Positions 37,035 through 46,611 are shown, numbered from the stretch's first letter. The stretch: 64,000 nt of DNA from an uncultured Clostridia bacterium (GCA_934122235.1 CAKOWE010000004.1:1-64000), one strand, 5' to 3'. Numbers and translations: made by a program. Notes: generated by a model not told the origin, from the sequence alone.

Positions 37035-37040
37035 TATTTG

Positions 37041-38585
37041 TTATTTTGCATATTCTATTGCACGTGTTTCTCTAATTACATTTACTTTTATTTGTCCTGG
37101 ATATTCCATTTCACTTTCTACTTTTTTTGCAACGTCTCTAGCTAGTATAACCATTTCATCATCTGAAACTTTTTCTGGTTTTACTATAAGTCTTACTTCT
37201 CTTCCAGCTTGTATTGCAAAAGATTTATCAACACCTTCAAATGAATCTGCAATTTTTTCTAACTGTTCTAATCTTTTTATATAAGTTTCTAGTGTCTCTC
37301 TTCTTGCTCCAGGTCTTGAAGCTGATATTGCATCAGCTGCTTGAACAAGAACAGCTTCCAAAGTTTTAGGTTCAACATCTCCATGATGTGCTTCTACTGC
37401 ATTTATTACTATTTCATTTTCTTTATATTTTCTTAATATATCAACACCTATTTCTACATGTGTACCTTCCATGTCGTGATCTAAAGCTTTTCCTATATCA
37501 TGTAACAAACCTGCTCTTCTTGCAAGTTTAGGGTCTAAACCTAATTCCTCTGCCATTATACGTGTTAAATTTGAAACTTCTATTGAATGATTTAAAACAT
37601 TTTGTCCATAACTTGTTCTGTATTTTAATTTACCAATTAATTTTATTATATCTTGTGGTAATCCATGTACACCTGTTTCTAAAACAGCTCTTTCTCCTTC
37701 TGCTTTTATTGTTGCTTCAACTTCTTCTTTTGCTTTTTCAACCATTTCTTCTATCTTAGCTGGATGAATTCTTCCATCATCTATAAGTTTTTCTAATGCT
37801 ATTTTAGCAACTTCTCTTCTTAATGGATCAAAACCTGACAAGATAACAGCTTCTGGAGTATCATCTATTATTAAATCTATTCCTGTAAGTGTTTCTAATG
37901 CTTTAATATTTCTACCTTCTCTACCTATAATTCTACCCTTCATATCATCATTAGGTAAAGCCACAACAGACACTGTTGTTTCTGATGTGTGATCTGCTGC
38001 ACATTTTTGTACTGCATATGTAAGTATTTCTCTAGCATTTTTTACAGCATCTTCCTTTGCTCTACTTTCAACTTCTCTAATTAATGCTGCTTTTTCACTC
38101 GTTATTTGTTTATCTAATGTTTCTAGTAACTGTTTTTTTGCTTCTTCCACAGATAAACCAGATATTCTTTGTAATTCTTGAATTTGCTTATTTAATACTT
38201 CCTCTGTTTCTAATTTTTTATTTTCCGCTTCTTTAAATTTTTCTTCAAGTTCATTTTCTCTTCGCTCAAAAACATCTGATCTTCTTTCCAATAATTCTTC
38301 TTTTTGAATTATTCTTTTTTCTTGTAATTGTACTTCACTTCTTCTTTCTTTAATCTCTTGATCTAATTCTGTTCTAGCTTGTAATATTTCTTCTTTTGCT
38401 TTAAATATTTCCTCTTTCTTCTTATTCTCAGCTTCCTTAGCTGCATTTTCTAATAATCTTTTTGCTTCACTTTCAGCACTTTGTATCTTAGATTCAGCAG
38501 TCTTTTTTCTTATAAAAATACCTATTGGTATCCCAACTGCTAATGAGATTAGAAAGGTTAGTACAATTAATAATGTATTATCCAT
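37041..38585 (-). CDS. rny: Ribonuclease Y
   Basis: Membrane-anchored endoribonuclease starting bulk mRNA decay. The 514 aa have an N-terminal membrane helix, a long coiled coil (about 30-190), a KH domain with GRIIGREGRNIKALE and an HD domain with LLHDIGKALDHDMEGTH. The start at 38585 (MDNTLL) follows AGAGGTG; an ATG three codons upstream overlaps that site. Monocistronic. Confidence 0.96.
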   Translation of the reverse strand: MDNTLLIVLTFLISLAVGIPIGIFIRKKTAESKIQSAESEAKRLLENAAKEAENKKKEEIFKAKEEILQARTELDQEIKERRSEVQLQEKRIIQKEELLERRSDVFERRENELEEKFKEAENKKLETEEVLNKQIQELQRISGLSVEEAKKQLLETLDKQITSEKAALIREVESRAKEDAVKNAREILTYAVQKCAADHTSETTVSVVALPNDDMKGRIIGREGRNIKALETLTGIDLIIDDTPEAVILSGFDPLRREVAKIALEKLIDDGRIHPAKIEEMVEKAKEEVEATIKAEGERAVLETGVHGLPQDIIKLIGKLKYRTSYGQNVLNHSIEVSNLTRIMAEELGLDPKLARRAGLLHDIGKALDHDMEGTHVEIGVDILRKYKENEIVINAVEAHHGDVEPKTLEAVLVQAADAISASRPGARRETLETYIKRLEQLEKIADSFEGVDKSFAIQAGREVRLIVKPEKVSDDEMVILARDVAKKVESEMEYPGQIKVNVIRETRAIEYAK

Positions 38586-38712
38586 AATATGCACCTCTTT
38601 CTATTTAATTTTCAATGTTCAGATAAATATATATAATCAACCTATATTTTATATAATTTAACTTACTATACTATTTTATATTGATTATTGTAAACTGTCA
38701 AGACATATATAC

Positions 38713-38744
38713 GAAAAAAAAGAGTATCTTTTTAGATACTCTTT
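38713..38744 (-). terminator. Terminator after the 35-aa Cys protein
   Basis: A 10-bp stem AAAGAGTATC/GATACTCTTT with eight T following on the minus strand. Confidence 0.9.
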
Positions 38745-38752
38745 AAAGTTTT

Positions 38753-38860
38753 TTACTCATATCTTGAACATGTATGTCTTTCATAGTAATCCATATCACT
38801 TGCTGATGGTTTACATTCTCCTCTTCTATATAAATCACAATTGTTACAATTTGCTGCCAT
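38753..38860 (-). CDS. Small cysteine-rich protein (35 aa)
   Basis: Reads MAANCNNCDLYRRGECKPSA... with cysteines at 5, 8, 16 and 31. GGAGG precedes the ATG, and a strong terminator begins right after the stop, so this is a complete micro-gene despite its size. The CxxC-x7-C-x14-C layout resembles the 58-aa protein at 673-849. A small metal-binding protein is plausible; no family recognised. Confidence 0.65.
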   Translation of the reverse strand: MAANCNNCDLYRRGECKPSASDMDYYERHTCSRYE

Positions 38861-38930
38861 TTAGAACACCTCCATTACACATACTCTATATATATTATAA
38901 TTCTTCTATCTTTATTTGTCAAATATAATT

Positions 38931-39866
38931 TTATCCTCTTAATCTACGTTTATCTATAACATAACTACTACCCATTATTATTTTAGATGTATGCTTAACT
39001 TGCGCACCTACTTCAGCTATTTCTAATGTATTATAAAATCTTTTTTGGTCTGCTATTACTACCCCTATTGATATTGATGTAAGTGGAAATTGCTCTAATA
39101 CTCCTTTTCTGTTTGCAACTTCTAAGTATCCTCTTTCGCAGTCCTCATCTGAAAAATAATTTTTTATCCCTATATCAAATTCAGCAACTACATTTTGACA
39201 TATTTCTTCATAATCTACCTTTTCTCCAACTAATGCTATAAAATCATCTCCTCCAATATGTCCAACAAAAGAATTTTCATCATCTACAGCATGTATATTT
39301 TTTACTATCGTTCTTGCTGTAAATTTTATTATTTCATCTCCTTGTAAGAATCCATAAATATCGTTATATGCTTTAAAATTATCTAAGTCAAAATACAATA
39401 CCCCAAAAGTTTCTTTATTTAATAATCTTTTTTTCATTTCTGCTTGTATTTGAACATTTCCTGGTAATCCTGTTAGAGGACTTACTCTTCTATTAGTATA
39501 CATTAACCCCACAATATTCTTTATTGTATAATATAAATAATCGTCATCTATTGGTAACACAATATAATACTGTACTTCATTCTTTAATACTTCTATTCTA
39601 TGTTGTTTATCTTTGTTTGAGGATATTACTATAATAGGAGTTATACTATTATCTTCATTTGCTCTTATTTTTTTGCAAAGTGATACTAAATTTTCTTTTA
39701 CTGTATCTTCATTTATGATTATTAAAGATGGAATATTTTTTAACGCAATGTCCACTTCATCTGTTTTTATGTTTGAAAACTTGTACTCCATTTCTTCATC
39801 AAATCTTCTTTTTATTTCTTCTAAAACATGTTTTTCTTCATCAATTATGAAAACATCTTGTACCAT
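38931..39866 (-). CDS. GGDEF domain diguanylate cyclase with receiver-like N-terminus
   Basis: A 311-aa protein. Residues 1-120 resemble a CheY fold but lack a clear phospho-acceptor context. The C-terminal GGDEF domain begins at SPLTGLPGN, has YFDLDNFKAYND and an active-site GGDDF, compatible with cyclic di-GMP synthesis. With the HD-GYP protein at 33073 it would form a local c-di-GMP make/break pair. ATG after GAGGAATAGG; it follows the DUF-type membrane gene by 15 bp, so the two form an operon. Confidence 0.85.
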   Translation of the reverse strand: MVQDVFIIDEEKHVLEEIKRRFDEEMEYKFSNIKTDEVDIALKNIPSLIIINEDTVKENLVSLCKKIRANEDNSITPIIVISSNKDKQHRIEVLKNEVQYYIVLPIDDDYLYYTIKNIVGLMYTNRRVSPLTGLPGNVQIQAEMKKRLLNKETFGVLYFDLDNFKAYNDIYGFLQGDEIIKFTARTIVKNIHAVDDENSFVGHIGGDDFIALVGEKVDYEEICQNVVAEFDIGIKNYFSDEDCERGYLEVANRKGVLEQFPLTSISIGVVIADQKRFYNTLEIAEVGAQVKHTSKIIMGSSYVIDKRRLRG

Positions 39867-39881
39867 ACCTATTCCTCATTT

Positions 39882-40649
39882 CTATTTATTTTTTCTAATA
39901 GATTCTATTTTTTGATTAAAGAATTCTGATATTTTTACAGATTTCATTGTTGGAAAAGCTTTTCTCAATCTTGCAGTTTGTTTTTCTAATTTATTTTTTA
40001 AGCTTTCTTGCTTTTCTTTTAATTCTTCTATAACATGTTGTAGTTTTTCGTTTTCTTTAGCTTTAGTTCCTGCATATTCCTTTATTTTTTCTAATTCTTG
40101 CTTTATATTTTTACTTATATCATCAAGCAAACCTATACTTACATTTATATTGTAAATTTTTATTACACTAAATATATAATCTATTATAATTATTGAAAAC
40201 ATTATAATATTTACATATGTTAATTGTTCCTTTGGAACCATATTTATTACATTTTCTACAGGTGGATGTATAAACATTATAAATATTACACCTAATACAC
40301 CCCAAAAAAAAGAATTGGTCAAACATACTCTACCTTTTATGTTCATTTTTCTATTTGAATAATCCCAATATTTCGTTTTAAATATTTTTTCTAGTAAAAA
40401 ACCTACAATATATTCCCATATAGATAATATAAAAAATCCTATTAAAAATAATAATGCAATATTATTACTAAAACTCTTTAAAAATATTAGCATTATAAGT
40501 GCACCAAATCCATATATAGGGCAAATAGGTCCATAAAGGAACCCACTGTTTACTAATTTCTTTTCAACAATTGTTTTATATACAGATTCTAATACCCAAC
40601 CTAGAAATGAATATATTATAAAATATGATAATAAATTATTTACACTCAT
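39882..40649 (-). CDS. CmpB-type putative ABC transporter membrane protein
   Basis: A 255-aa protein of the PF06541-like family. It has about five membrane helices in the first 165 residues, with the LSYFIIYSFLGWVLESVYKT opening and the GFLYGPICPIYGFGAL motif. A cytoplasmic coiled coil follows (about 175-235). No ATPase partner is near, so the transporter label is only the family name. It precedes the GGDEF gene in an operon. ATG after AGGAG. Confidence 0.78.
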   Translation of the reverse strand: MSVNNLLSYFIIYSFLGWVLESVYKTIVEKKLVNSGFLYGPICPIYGFGALIMLIFLKSFSNNIALLFLIGFFILSIWEYIVGFLLEKIFKTKYWDYSNRKMNIKGRVCLTNSFFWGVLGVIFIMFIHPPVENVINMVPKEQLTYVNIIMFSIIIIDYIFSVIKIYNINVSIGLLDDISKNIKQELEKIKEYAGTKAKENEKLQHVIEELKEKQESLKNKLEKQTARLRKAFPTMKSVKISEFFNQKIESIRKNK

Positions 40650-40697
40650 GTTTTCTCCTTTGTTTTTCGTTACTATAATACGCTAAAACTCATTTTA

Positions 40698-41519
40698 TTA
40701 TTGTGCAGGATATGTTGTAGTTGCATTGCTTTCACCAACTAATCCACTCAAACTATATGCATATGCATAAAAATTATTTTCACCTTCTAATAAGTTAATT
40801 TTATATTGTACACTTATTACTTTTCCATCATCCGAAAATTCAACATTAACACCAATTCCTGCCCAATCTTCTTTAGTATATTCCATTCCTTCAAAAGGAA
40901 TTACGTTGAATCCTCCTCCGTTTACACTAAACTCTAATTTACTTATTCCATCTGCACAAGATGCTTCTAATACTACTTTGTCTCTTTCTTCATTATTTAT
41001 ATATAACTTAACTTCAGGAATAGTTTTTCCTTGAAATGCTTGTGTTTTTTCTTCTGTATTTCCTGCCTTATCTACAGCTACTACATTTAAAACATTTACT
41101 CCTTGTTTTATTATAACGCTCGTTTCTATTTCTGTTGAATTTTCATCTGCTTCTACTCTAGTCTCTTCTTCATCATTCCATCTATATTCTATATAATCCA
41201 TTTCAGTTTCATCTGTTGCAATTATTTTTACTTTATCTCCAGATAACATAAGTTCTATTACAGGAGCCTCTTCATCCTCACCTGATGGTATATCTAATGT
41301 AGGTGTTGCTTGTGGTGAAGGAGACACAGTTCCTACTATATTAGAATTATTGTTATTATTTGATTTATTTTTTTTCAATCCAGATACTCCACTTATTATC
41401 AAAAATACACCAAATATAATTATTGCAACACTAAAAAACAAAACGATCTTTTTGATATCAACAGTTGTATTGTTATTCTTTTTTCCATTTCTATTTTCAA
41501 CAACTAGTATTTGGTTCAT
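40698..41519 (-). CDS. Membrane-anchored protein with Ig-like domains (273 aa)
   Basis: A short cytoplasmic head precedes one membrane helix (about 27-48). A Ser/Asn/Pro linker and two beta-sandwich-like units follow (APVIELMLSGDKVKIIATDET and VLNVVAVDKAGNTEEKTQAF). These resemble bacterial Ig or cadherin-like repeats of cell-surface proteins. ATG after AAGGAG. No enzyme motif is visible. Function unknown; 48 bp upstream of the membrane-GGDEF operon. Confidence 0.65.
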   Translation of the reverse strand: MNQILVVENRNGKKNNNTTVDIKKIVLFFSVAIIIFGVFLIISGVSGLKKNKSNNNNNSNIVGTVSPSPQATPTLDIPSGEDEEAPVIELMLSGDKVKIIATDETEMDYIEYRWNDEEETRVEADENSTEIETSVIIKQGVNVLNVVAVDKAGNTEEKTQAFQGKTIPEVKLYINNEERDKVVLEASCADGISKLEFSVNGGGFNVIPFEGMEYTKEDWAGIGVNVEFSDDGKVISVQYKINLLEGENNFYAYAYSLSGLVGESNATTTYPAQ

Positions 41520-41707
41520 GTTTTTTCTCCTTCTTTTATTTTATTAAGCTATTATTATATATTTTGCACCTAATTATAACATTTTATAATATAAATGATT
41601 ATATCATTTGATTTACTAATTGTAAATATAATTTTTTGATAAAATGTTTTTATATATAAGCTTGATTTATCACTTTTTTCGCATTATTCTAAATTAATAT
41701 ACATAAA

Positions 41708-41736
41708 AATAAACCAGGTTTTATTCCTGGTTTATT
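41708..41736 (-). terminator. Terminator overlapping the ndoA stop
   Basis: An 11-bp stem AATAAACCAGG/CCTGGTTTATT with a T-rich tail on the minus strand. Confidence 0.75.
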
Positions 41737-42082
41737 CTCCCAATCCAAAGCTTACTCCTAACGCATTATTTATTCTATTCATCACATTCAAATCATTGAT
41801 ATGTCCTATTTTTTCTTTAAGTCTACTTTTGTCTATTGTTCGTATCTGTTCTGCTAATACTACAGAATCTGACTTTAGTCCAAATTCCTCAGAACCTAGT
41901 TCAATATGTGTTGGTAATTTATTCTTTCCTAGCTGAGATGTTATAGCGGCTGCTATAACCGTTGGGCTATATTTATTTCCTGTATCATTTTGTATTATCA
42001 ATACTGGTCTTACCCCACCTTGTTCTGATCCTACAACAGGACTTAAATCTGCATAAAACATATCTCCTCTTTTTACTACCAT
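41732..42082 (-). CDS. ndoA: MazF-family endoribonuclease toxin (EndoA)
   Basis: A PemK/MazF-type mRNA interferase of 116 aa, close to Bacillus NdoA (YdcE): KRGDMFYADLSPVVGSEQGG, RPVLIIQND, VIAAAITSQ and the C-terminal LGVSFGL. It cleaves mRNA at a short U-rich site in Bacillus. The ATG at 42082 follows AGGAG; a GTG three codons upstream overlaps that site. The usual upstream antitoxin gene (ndoAI/mazE) is absent; the neighbour at 42159 is a lipoprotein-like gene. Confidence 0.93.
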   Translation of the reverse strand: MVVKRGDMFYADLSPVVGSEQGGVRPVLIIQNDTGNKYSPTVIAAAITSQLGKNKLPTHIELGSEEFGLKSDSVVLAEQIRTIDKSRLKEKIGHINDLNVMNRINNALGVSFGLGE

Positions 42083-42158
42083 ATTATTCACTCCTGCTAA
42101 TTTGTATATTTTATATATTAAATATTAGTTCAAATTTCGCAGAAAGATTTTAATAATT

Positions 42159-42830
42159 TTATATTATATTTTGTATTTTATCTTGCTTAAAGGCAACTAC
42201 GTTATCTTCCTGCAAGGTATTAATTTCTACCTTACTATATAATATGTAAACCTTTAAGTTTTGTGTAATATCTTGTACTTCCATTTTTATAGGTTTGCCT
42301 GTTTTTTTATCTATATATAGTCGTTTGTTTGAATTATATATATTTTCATTTTTTACTTTTACTTCTAGTATAATTGTATCATTTTCTTCATACATATTTT
42401 TTTCATTTATATCATTTTTGTAATCATTAATAAATGTCGTTATATATAAAGAATTATTTGTTATATATTGGTAATTTTCATATAATTTTGATATTCCTAT
42501 TTTAGTATTTTCTATTTTCATTTGAGTTCCATCATATAGAATAGTTAATCCTGCAATATTAGTAGGTTCTATTAACTCTTGAACATATTGATTACCTTTT
42601 AACTTTTGATTAAAAACGTATGTATTGGTTGTTTTATTACTTGTTACGGTAACCGATACTTCTGCACTAAATGACTCCATATTTAAAATATAATTTTTAA
42701 TTTCATCAGCTGATTTATTACTCATATTATTTCCATTATTTAAATTTTTATAATTATTTTTTCCAAAAAACAAAAAAATTATTAAAACAATTAGTAGCAT
42801 AACTATTATTATCGGAATAAATTTTTTCAT
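42159..42830 (-). CDS. Exported LolA-like protein, GerS-like candidate
   Basis: A 223-aa protein with one N-terminal hydrophobic helix (about 4-22) and an extracellular domain of the LolA/LppX-like fold: IKNYILNMESFSAEVSVTVTS, GLTILYDGTQMKIEN, LYIDKKTGKPIKMEV. Clostridial germination lipoprotein GerS has this layout, but no lipobox cysteine is visible here, so the link is tentative. ATG after AAAGGTG. Lies 76 bp upstream of ndoA. Confidence 0.6.
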   Translation of the reverse strand: MKKFIPIIIVMLLIVLIIFLFFGKNNYKNLNNGNNMSNKSADEIKNYILNMESFSAEVSVTVTSNKTTNTYVFNQKLKGNQYVQELIEPTNIAGLTILYDGTQMKIENTKIGISKLYENYQYITNNSLYITTFINDYKNDINEKNMYEENDTIILEVKVKNENIYNSNKRLYIDKKTGKPIKMEVQDITQNLKVYILYSKVEINTLQEDNVVAFKQDKIQNII

Positions 42831-42898
42831 AAAAACACACCTTTCTTTTTATAGGTTAGTAAAGCACACAATATGCTACCTTTACATCAAAAAACAAA

Positions 42899-42926
42899 TA
42901 TAGGAGCATATTTTCATGCTCCTATA
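42899..42926 (-). terminator. Terminator after dusB
   Basis: An 11-bp stem ATATAGGAGCAT/ATGCTCCTATAT around a short loop, with a T-rich run on the minus strand. Confidence 0.8.
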
Positions 42927-43910
42927 TTATATTTGTAATATTTTAAAATATTCATTCAAACATTCTACCACTTCTTGTTTAGTTTCTAAGGTATTAATCT
43001 TATCTCTCATTTTACTTGAATCTTTTAAATTTTTAATATACCAAGATATGTGTTTTCTCATTTCTTTTATTCCTACATTTTCACCTTTTTCTGCAATTTC
43101 CAAATCTATATGCTTTTTTATTGTATCAAATTTTTCTTCAAACGTTGGATCTAAAACTTCAATTCCATCTAATCCTTTTTTTATTTGATTTATTAACCAT
43201 GGATTTCCCAAAGTTGCTCTTCCTACCATTATTCCATCAACATTGGTATACTCAAACATTTTTTGTGCACTTTGAACATTCTTTACATCACCATTTCCTA
43301 TTACAGGAATATCTACTGCTTCTTTTACTTTTTTTATTATATCCAAATCTACATTTCCTGAATAATATTCTTCTCTGGTTCTACCATGTATCGTTATAGC
43401 ACTAGCTCCAGCCTTTTCTATAACTTTGGCTGCTTCTATTGCTACAATATTATTATTATCCCAACCCTTTCTAATTTTAACTGTTACTGGAACTTTTACT
43501 TCTGAAACTACCTTTTTTACTATTTCAAATACTAAATCTAGATTTTGTAATAATTTACTTCCATCTCCATTTTTTACCACTTTAGGAGCAGGACAACCCA
43601 TATTTATATCTATTATATTTGCCTTTGGTTCTAATTCTTTTGCAGCATGTGCCATTATTTCAGGTTCGCTTCCAAAAATTTGTATAGCAACTGGAACTTT
43701 TTCATTTTCTGTATTTGCTAGTTTGCTTGTTTTTTCATCTTTATAATATATTGCCTTTGAACTTACCATTTCAGTAAAAACTAGCCCAGGTTTACTTTTT
43801 TCCTCACATAAAATTCTAAATGGCTTGTCTGTTATTCCTGCCATCGGTGCCAACAATATATTATTACTTAATTTTATATTTCCTATTTTTAATGGATGCA
43901 TATATAACAT
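42927..43910 (-). CDS. dusB: tRNA-dihydrouridine synthase
   Basis: A flavoenzyme reducing uridine in tRNA; 327 aa. Motifs: LAPMAGITDKPFR, INMGCPAPKVVKNGDGS with catalytic C106, TVKIRKGWD, IHGRTREEYYSG and GIMVGRATLGNPW. Bacterial DusB-type by length and motifs. ATG at 43910 after AGGAG. It follows rodA by 15 bp, so rodA-dusB are probably co-transcribed. Confidence 0.93.
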   Translation of the reverse strand: MLYMHPLKIGNIKLSNNILLAPMAGITDKPFRILCEEKSKPGLVFTEMVSSKAIYYKDEKTSKLANTENEKVPVAIQIFGSEPEIMAHAAKELEPKANIIDINMGCPAPKVVKNGDGSKLLQNLDLVFEIVKKVVSEVKVPVTVKIRKGWDNNNIVAIEAAKVIEKAGASAITIHGRTREEYYSGNVDLDIIKKVKEAVDIPVIGNGDVKNVQSAQKMFEYTNVDGIMVGRATLGNPWLINQIKKGLDGIEVLDPTFEEKFDTIKKHIDLEIAEKGENVGIKEMRKHISWYIKNLKDSSKMRDKINTLETKQEVVECLNEYFKILQI

Positions 43911-43925
43911 ATTTTCTCCTACTTA

Positions 43926-45026
43926 CTAAAATATCGTTTTTTGCCTTCTACTACTTATATTTAATAATATTCCTATACATATAAAATTTGTTATAAGAGA
44001 ACTACCACCATAACTTATAAAAGGTAATGGAACTCCCGTTATTGGTAGCAAACCTATTGTCATTCCTATATTTTCTAAAACATGAAAAAATAATATACCA
44101 CATATTCCTGTAGCTATATAAGAGCCTAAATCGTCTTTTGCAGTTTTTGCAATATATATAGCTTTTGTTAATAATAAAACATATAAAATAACAACTGTTG
44201 CAGAAACAATAAATCCCATTTCTTCTCCTATAACTGCAAATATAAAATCTGTTGTTTTAGGATACAAAAATCCAAGTTGTGTTTGATTTCCCTTTAATAT
44301 ACCCATTCCAAAAACTTTTCCTGCACCTACAGCTAATTTTGACTGAATTATATTATATCCTGCTCCTCTAGGCTCTAAATCTGGATTTAAAAACACGTCA
44401 ATTCTAGTTTTAGCATGTTCTGGTAATAAAAACATATATATTACAGGTACTAATATTACTATTAAAGCTATTGTTACTATTATATATTTTTTATCTATGC
44501 CTGCTACAAATAATATAAAAATTGTTGCAACCATAAATGCAGCAGCAGTCCCTATATCTGGTTGAATTACTATTAACAAAACCGGAAATGCAACCGAAAT
44601 CAATAGAGCTAATAACTTCCAAGGTGTATTTATTGCATTTTTATTTCTCTCTTGAACTTTGCATAATATAGTTGAGAAAAATATTATTACAAATACTTTA
44701 GCAAACTCTCCTGGTTGAAATGAAAAAGCACCTATATTAAACCAACTTCTTGCCCCATTTATTTCTGGCGTAAATAAAACACCAACTAATAATACAATAA
44801 ATATCCCATATATTACATATGAAGCTTTGCTTAGCATATTATAGTCCAACAGCATAAACACAATTAATATAGGTATACTTACTATAAACCATATAACTTG
44901 TTTTCTCATTTCTTCAAATTCAGTTGATTGTGTGCAAGAATATAAAGCAATCAATCCTATTGAAAATAAAATTAAGCTTATTATAAGCACACTCCATTCT
45001 GTATTTTTTAAAATCCTTTTATTCAT
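43926..45026 (-). CDS. rodA: Rod-shape SEDS glycosyltransferase RodA
   Basis: A SEDS-family peptidoglycan polymerase working with class B PBPs in the elongasome; 366 aa with about ten membrane helices. Signature segments are NGARSWFNIGAFSFQPGEFAKV, IQPDIGTAAAFM and the C-terminal PLPFISYGGSSLI. A SpoVE/FtsW paralogue is possible, but length and the adjacent minE-minD suggest RodA. ATG after AGGAG. Confidence 0.9.
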   Translation of the reverse strand: MNKRILKNTEWSVLIISLILFSIGLIALYSCTQSTEFEEMRKQVIWFIVSIPILIVFMLLDYNMLSKASYVIYGIFIVLLVGVLFTPEINGARSWFNIGAFSFQPGEFAKVFVIIFFSTILCKVQERNKNAINTPWKLLALLISVAFPVLLIVIQPDIGTAAAFMVATIFILFVAGIDKKYIIVTIALIVILVPVIYMFLLPEHAKTRIDVFLNPDLEPRGAGYNIIQSKLAVGAGKVFGMGILKGNQTQLGFLYPKTTDFIFAVIGEEMGFIVSATVVILYVLLLTKAIYIAKTAKDDLGSYIATGICGILFFHVLENIGMTIGLLPITGVPLPFISYGGSSLITNFICIGILLNISSRRQKTIF

Positions 45027-45088
45027 TAAATTCTCCTATAAAAGTATTTATTAATTTTTAGTTATACTATAATCTCATTCTATTTATA

Positions 45089-45133
45089 TAGGGCACAATC
45101 GGTATAAGTATTAAATTACCGAATTGTGCCCTA
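45089..45133 (-). terminator. Long hairpin between minE and rodA
   Basis: A 16-bp stem with one bulge (TAGGGCACAATCGGTA against TACCGAATTGTGCCCTA), just after the minE stop. T-richness on the minus strand is weak. The GGGCACA core matches two other hairpins in the window. Confidence 0.65.
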
Positions 45134-45146
45134 CATTGACATATAA

Positions 45147-45776
45147 CTATTCGTTTGTAATGGCTTCTTTATTATTTAAATCATTTCCTTTACTTTCTTC
45201 TTTGTTTGTTTCCACTTCTTCAGATTTTTCTAGATTACTACTTTCGACAGTTTCTTCAATAGTTGGCTTCACTTTCATTTCCCCGTCATTAACACTCGTT
45301 TCGTTTTTTGATTGTTCTGATACTTCTTGCTCATTATTAATAACTATTTCAGCTTTTTGTTCTTTTAATTCTTCTTGTTTAGAGTTGCTAGTTACTTCAT
45401 TTTTAGACTCTTCCTCTGATTTTTTTTCGTCATTAATAATTGCCTTATCCTTATTTTCTGTCATCACTTTCTTTTTCATTTCATTTTTTATATTTAGAAT
45501 AGGAATGTTAGCATATAAAAGAGGGGCTCCATTAGTTCCATCTTCATTTTCATTATTTGTTAATCTAACATCCATCTCTTTTTCATCTATTTCAATATAT
45601 TTTTTAATAACTTCTATTATTTCTTGTTTCATCAACTCTAAAAAGTCTGCAGATACATTTGCTCTATCTTGAATTAATGCCAAATGTAATCTTTCTTTTG
45701 CAACTTCTTTTGAGCCTGGTTCTTTTTTTTCTGATTTGATTAATTTTTTAAAAAAATTAGCAATATTTTCAAACAT
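45147..45776 (-). CDS. minE: MinE with a long acidic C-terminal extension
   Basis: MinE stimulates MinD ATPase to position the division site. Residues 1-95 are a normal MinE: N-terminal membrane helix MFENIANFFKKLI, SKEVAKERLHLALIQDR and the DVRLTNN strand. A further stretch of about 110 residues is rich in Glu, Lys, Asn and Ser, has no hydrophobic core and looks disordered. MinE is normally about 88 aa, so the protein is more than twice the usual length. It follows minD by 40 bp. The extension's role is unknown. Confidence 0.88.
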   Translation of the reverse strand: MFENIANFFKKLIKSEKKEPGSKEVAKERLHLALIQDRANVSADFLELMKQEIIEVIKKYIEIDEKEMDVRLTNNENEDGTNGAPLLYANIPILNIKNEMKKKVMTENKDKAIINDEKKSEEESKNEVTSNSKQEELKEQKAEIVINNEQEVSEQSKNETSVNDGEMKVKPTIEETVESSNLEKSEEVETNKEESKGNDLNNKEAITNE

Positions 45777-45816
45777 TTTCTATCCCTCAACCCTCATGTA
45801 TTTATATTATTTAATA

Positions 45817-46611
45817 TTAGCTTCTAGCAAAAAGTGATTTAATTTTAGCAAGAAATCCCTTTTCTCTACCAGGTATTGTTACGTCTATATTTTCTCCTAA
45901 TACTCTTTTAGCAATTTCTAAATATGCTTTACCTGATGGAGCTCTTTTATTTTGTATTACAGGCTCTCCTTTATTAGTTTGACTTATTATATGTTCATCA
46001 TCTGGAACAACTCCAATTAAGTCTATTGATAATAAATCTATAATATCATCAACATCCATCATTTCGCCTTTTTTTACCATTGTTGGTCTTAATCTATTAA
46101 CTATTAGTTCAGGGTTTTTAATTTCTGATGATTCTAATAAGCCAATAATTCTATCAGCATCTCTTATTGCTGATATTTCTGCTGTTGTAACAACAATTGC
46201 TCTATTTGCTCCAGCTATAGCATTTTTAAATCCTTGCTCTATTCCTGCTGGGCAATCTATTAATATGTAATCAAATTCTTCTTTTAATTTTGAGGTTAAT
46301 TCTTTCATTTGTTCTTCATTCACTGCACTTTTATCTTTTGTTTGGGCTGCTGGTAATAAGAAAAGTTCGTCAAATCTTTTATCTTTTATTAAAGCTTGTC
46401 TCAATTTGCATTTTTCTTCAACTACATCAACTATATCATATACTATTCTGTTTTCTAATCCCATAACTACATCTAAGTTTCTAAGTCCAATATCTGTATC
46501 AATTAAAACTACTTTTTTTCCTTCTAGTGCTAGGGCTGCACCTAAATTTGCTGTTGTCGTTGTTTTTCCAACTCCACCCTTTCCTGATGTTATTACTATT
46601 ACTTCTCCCAT
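45817..46611 (-). CDS. minD: Septum site-determining ATPase MinD
   Basis: A 264-aa deviant Walker A ATPase: GKGGVGKTTTTANLG (10-24), IDTDIGLRNLDVVMGLEN, YILIDCPAGIEQGF, and a C-terminal amphipathic helix (GFLAKIKSLFARS) for membrane binding. ATG after GAGGAGG. First gene of minD-minE. Confidence 0.96.
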   Translation of the reverse strand: MGEVIVITSGKGGVGKTTTTANLGAALALEGKKVVLIDTDIGLRNLDVVMGLENRIVYDIVDVVEEKCKLRQALIKDKRFDELFLLPAAQTKDKSAVNEEQMKELTSKLKEEFDYILIDCPAGIEQGFKNAIAGANRAIVVTTAEISAIRDADRIIGLLESSEIKNPELIVNRLRPTMVKKGEMMDVDDIIDLLSIDLIGVVPDDEHIISQTNKGEPVIQNKRAPSGKAYLEIAKRVLGENIDVTIPGREKGFLAKIKSLFARS

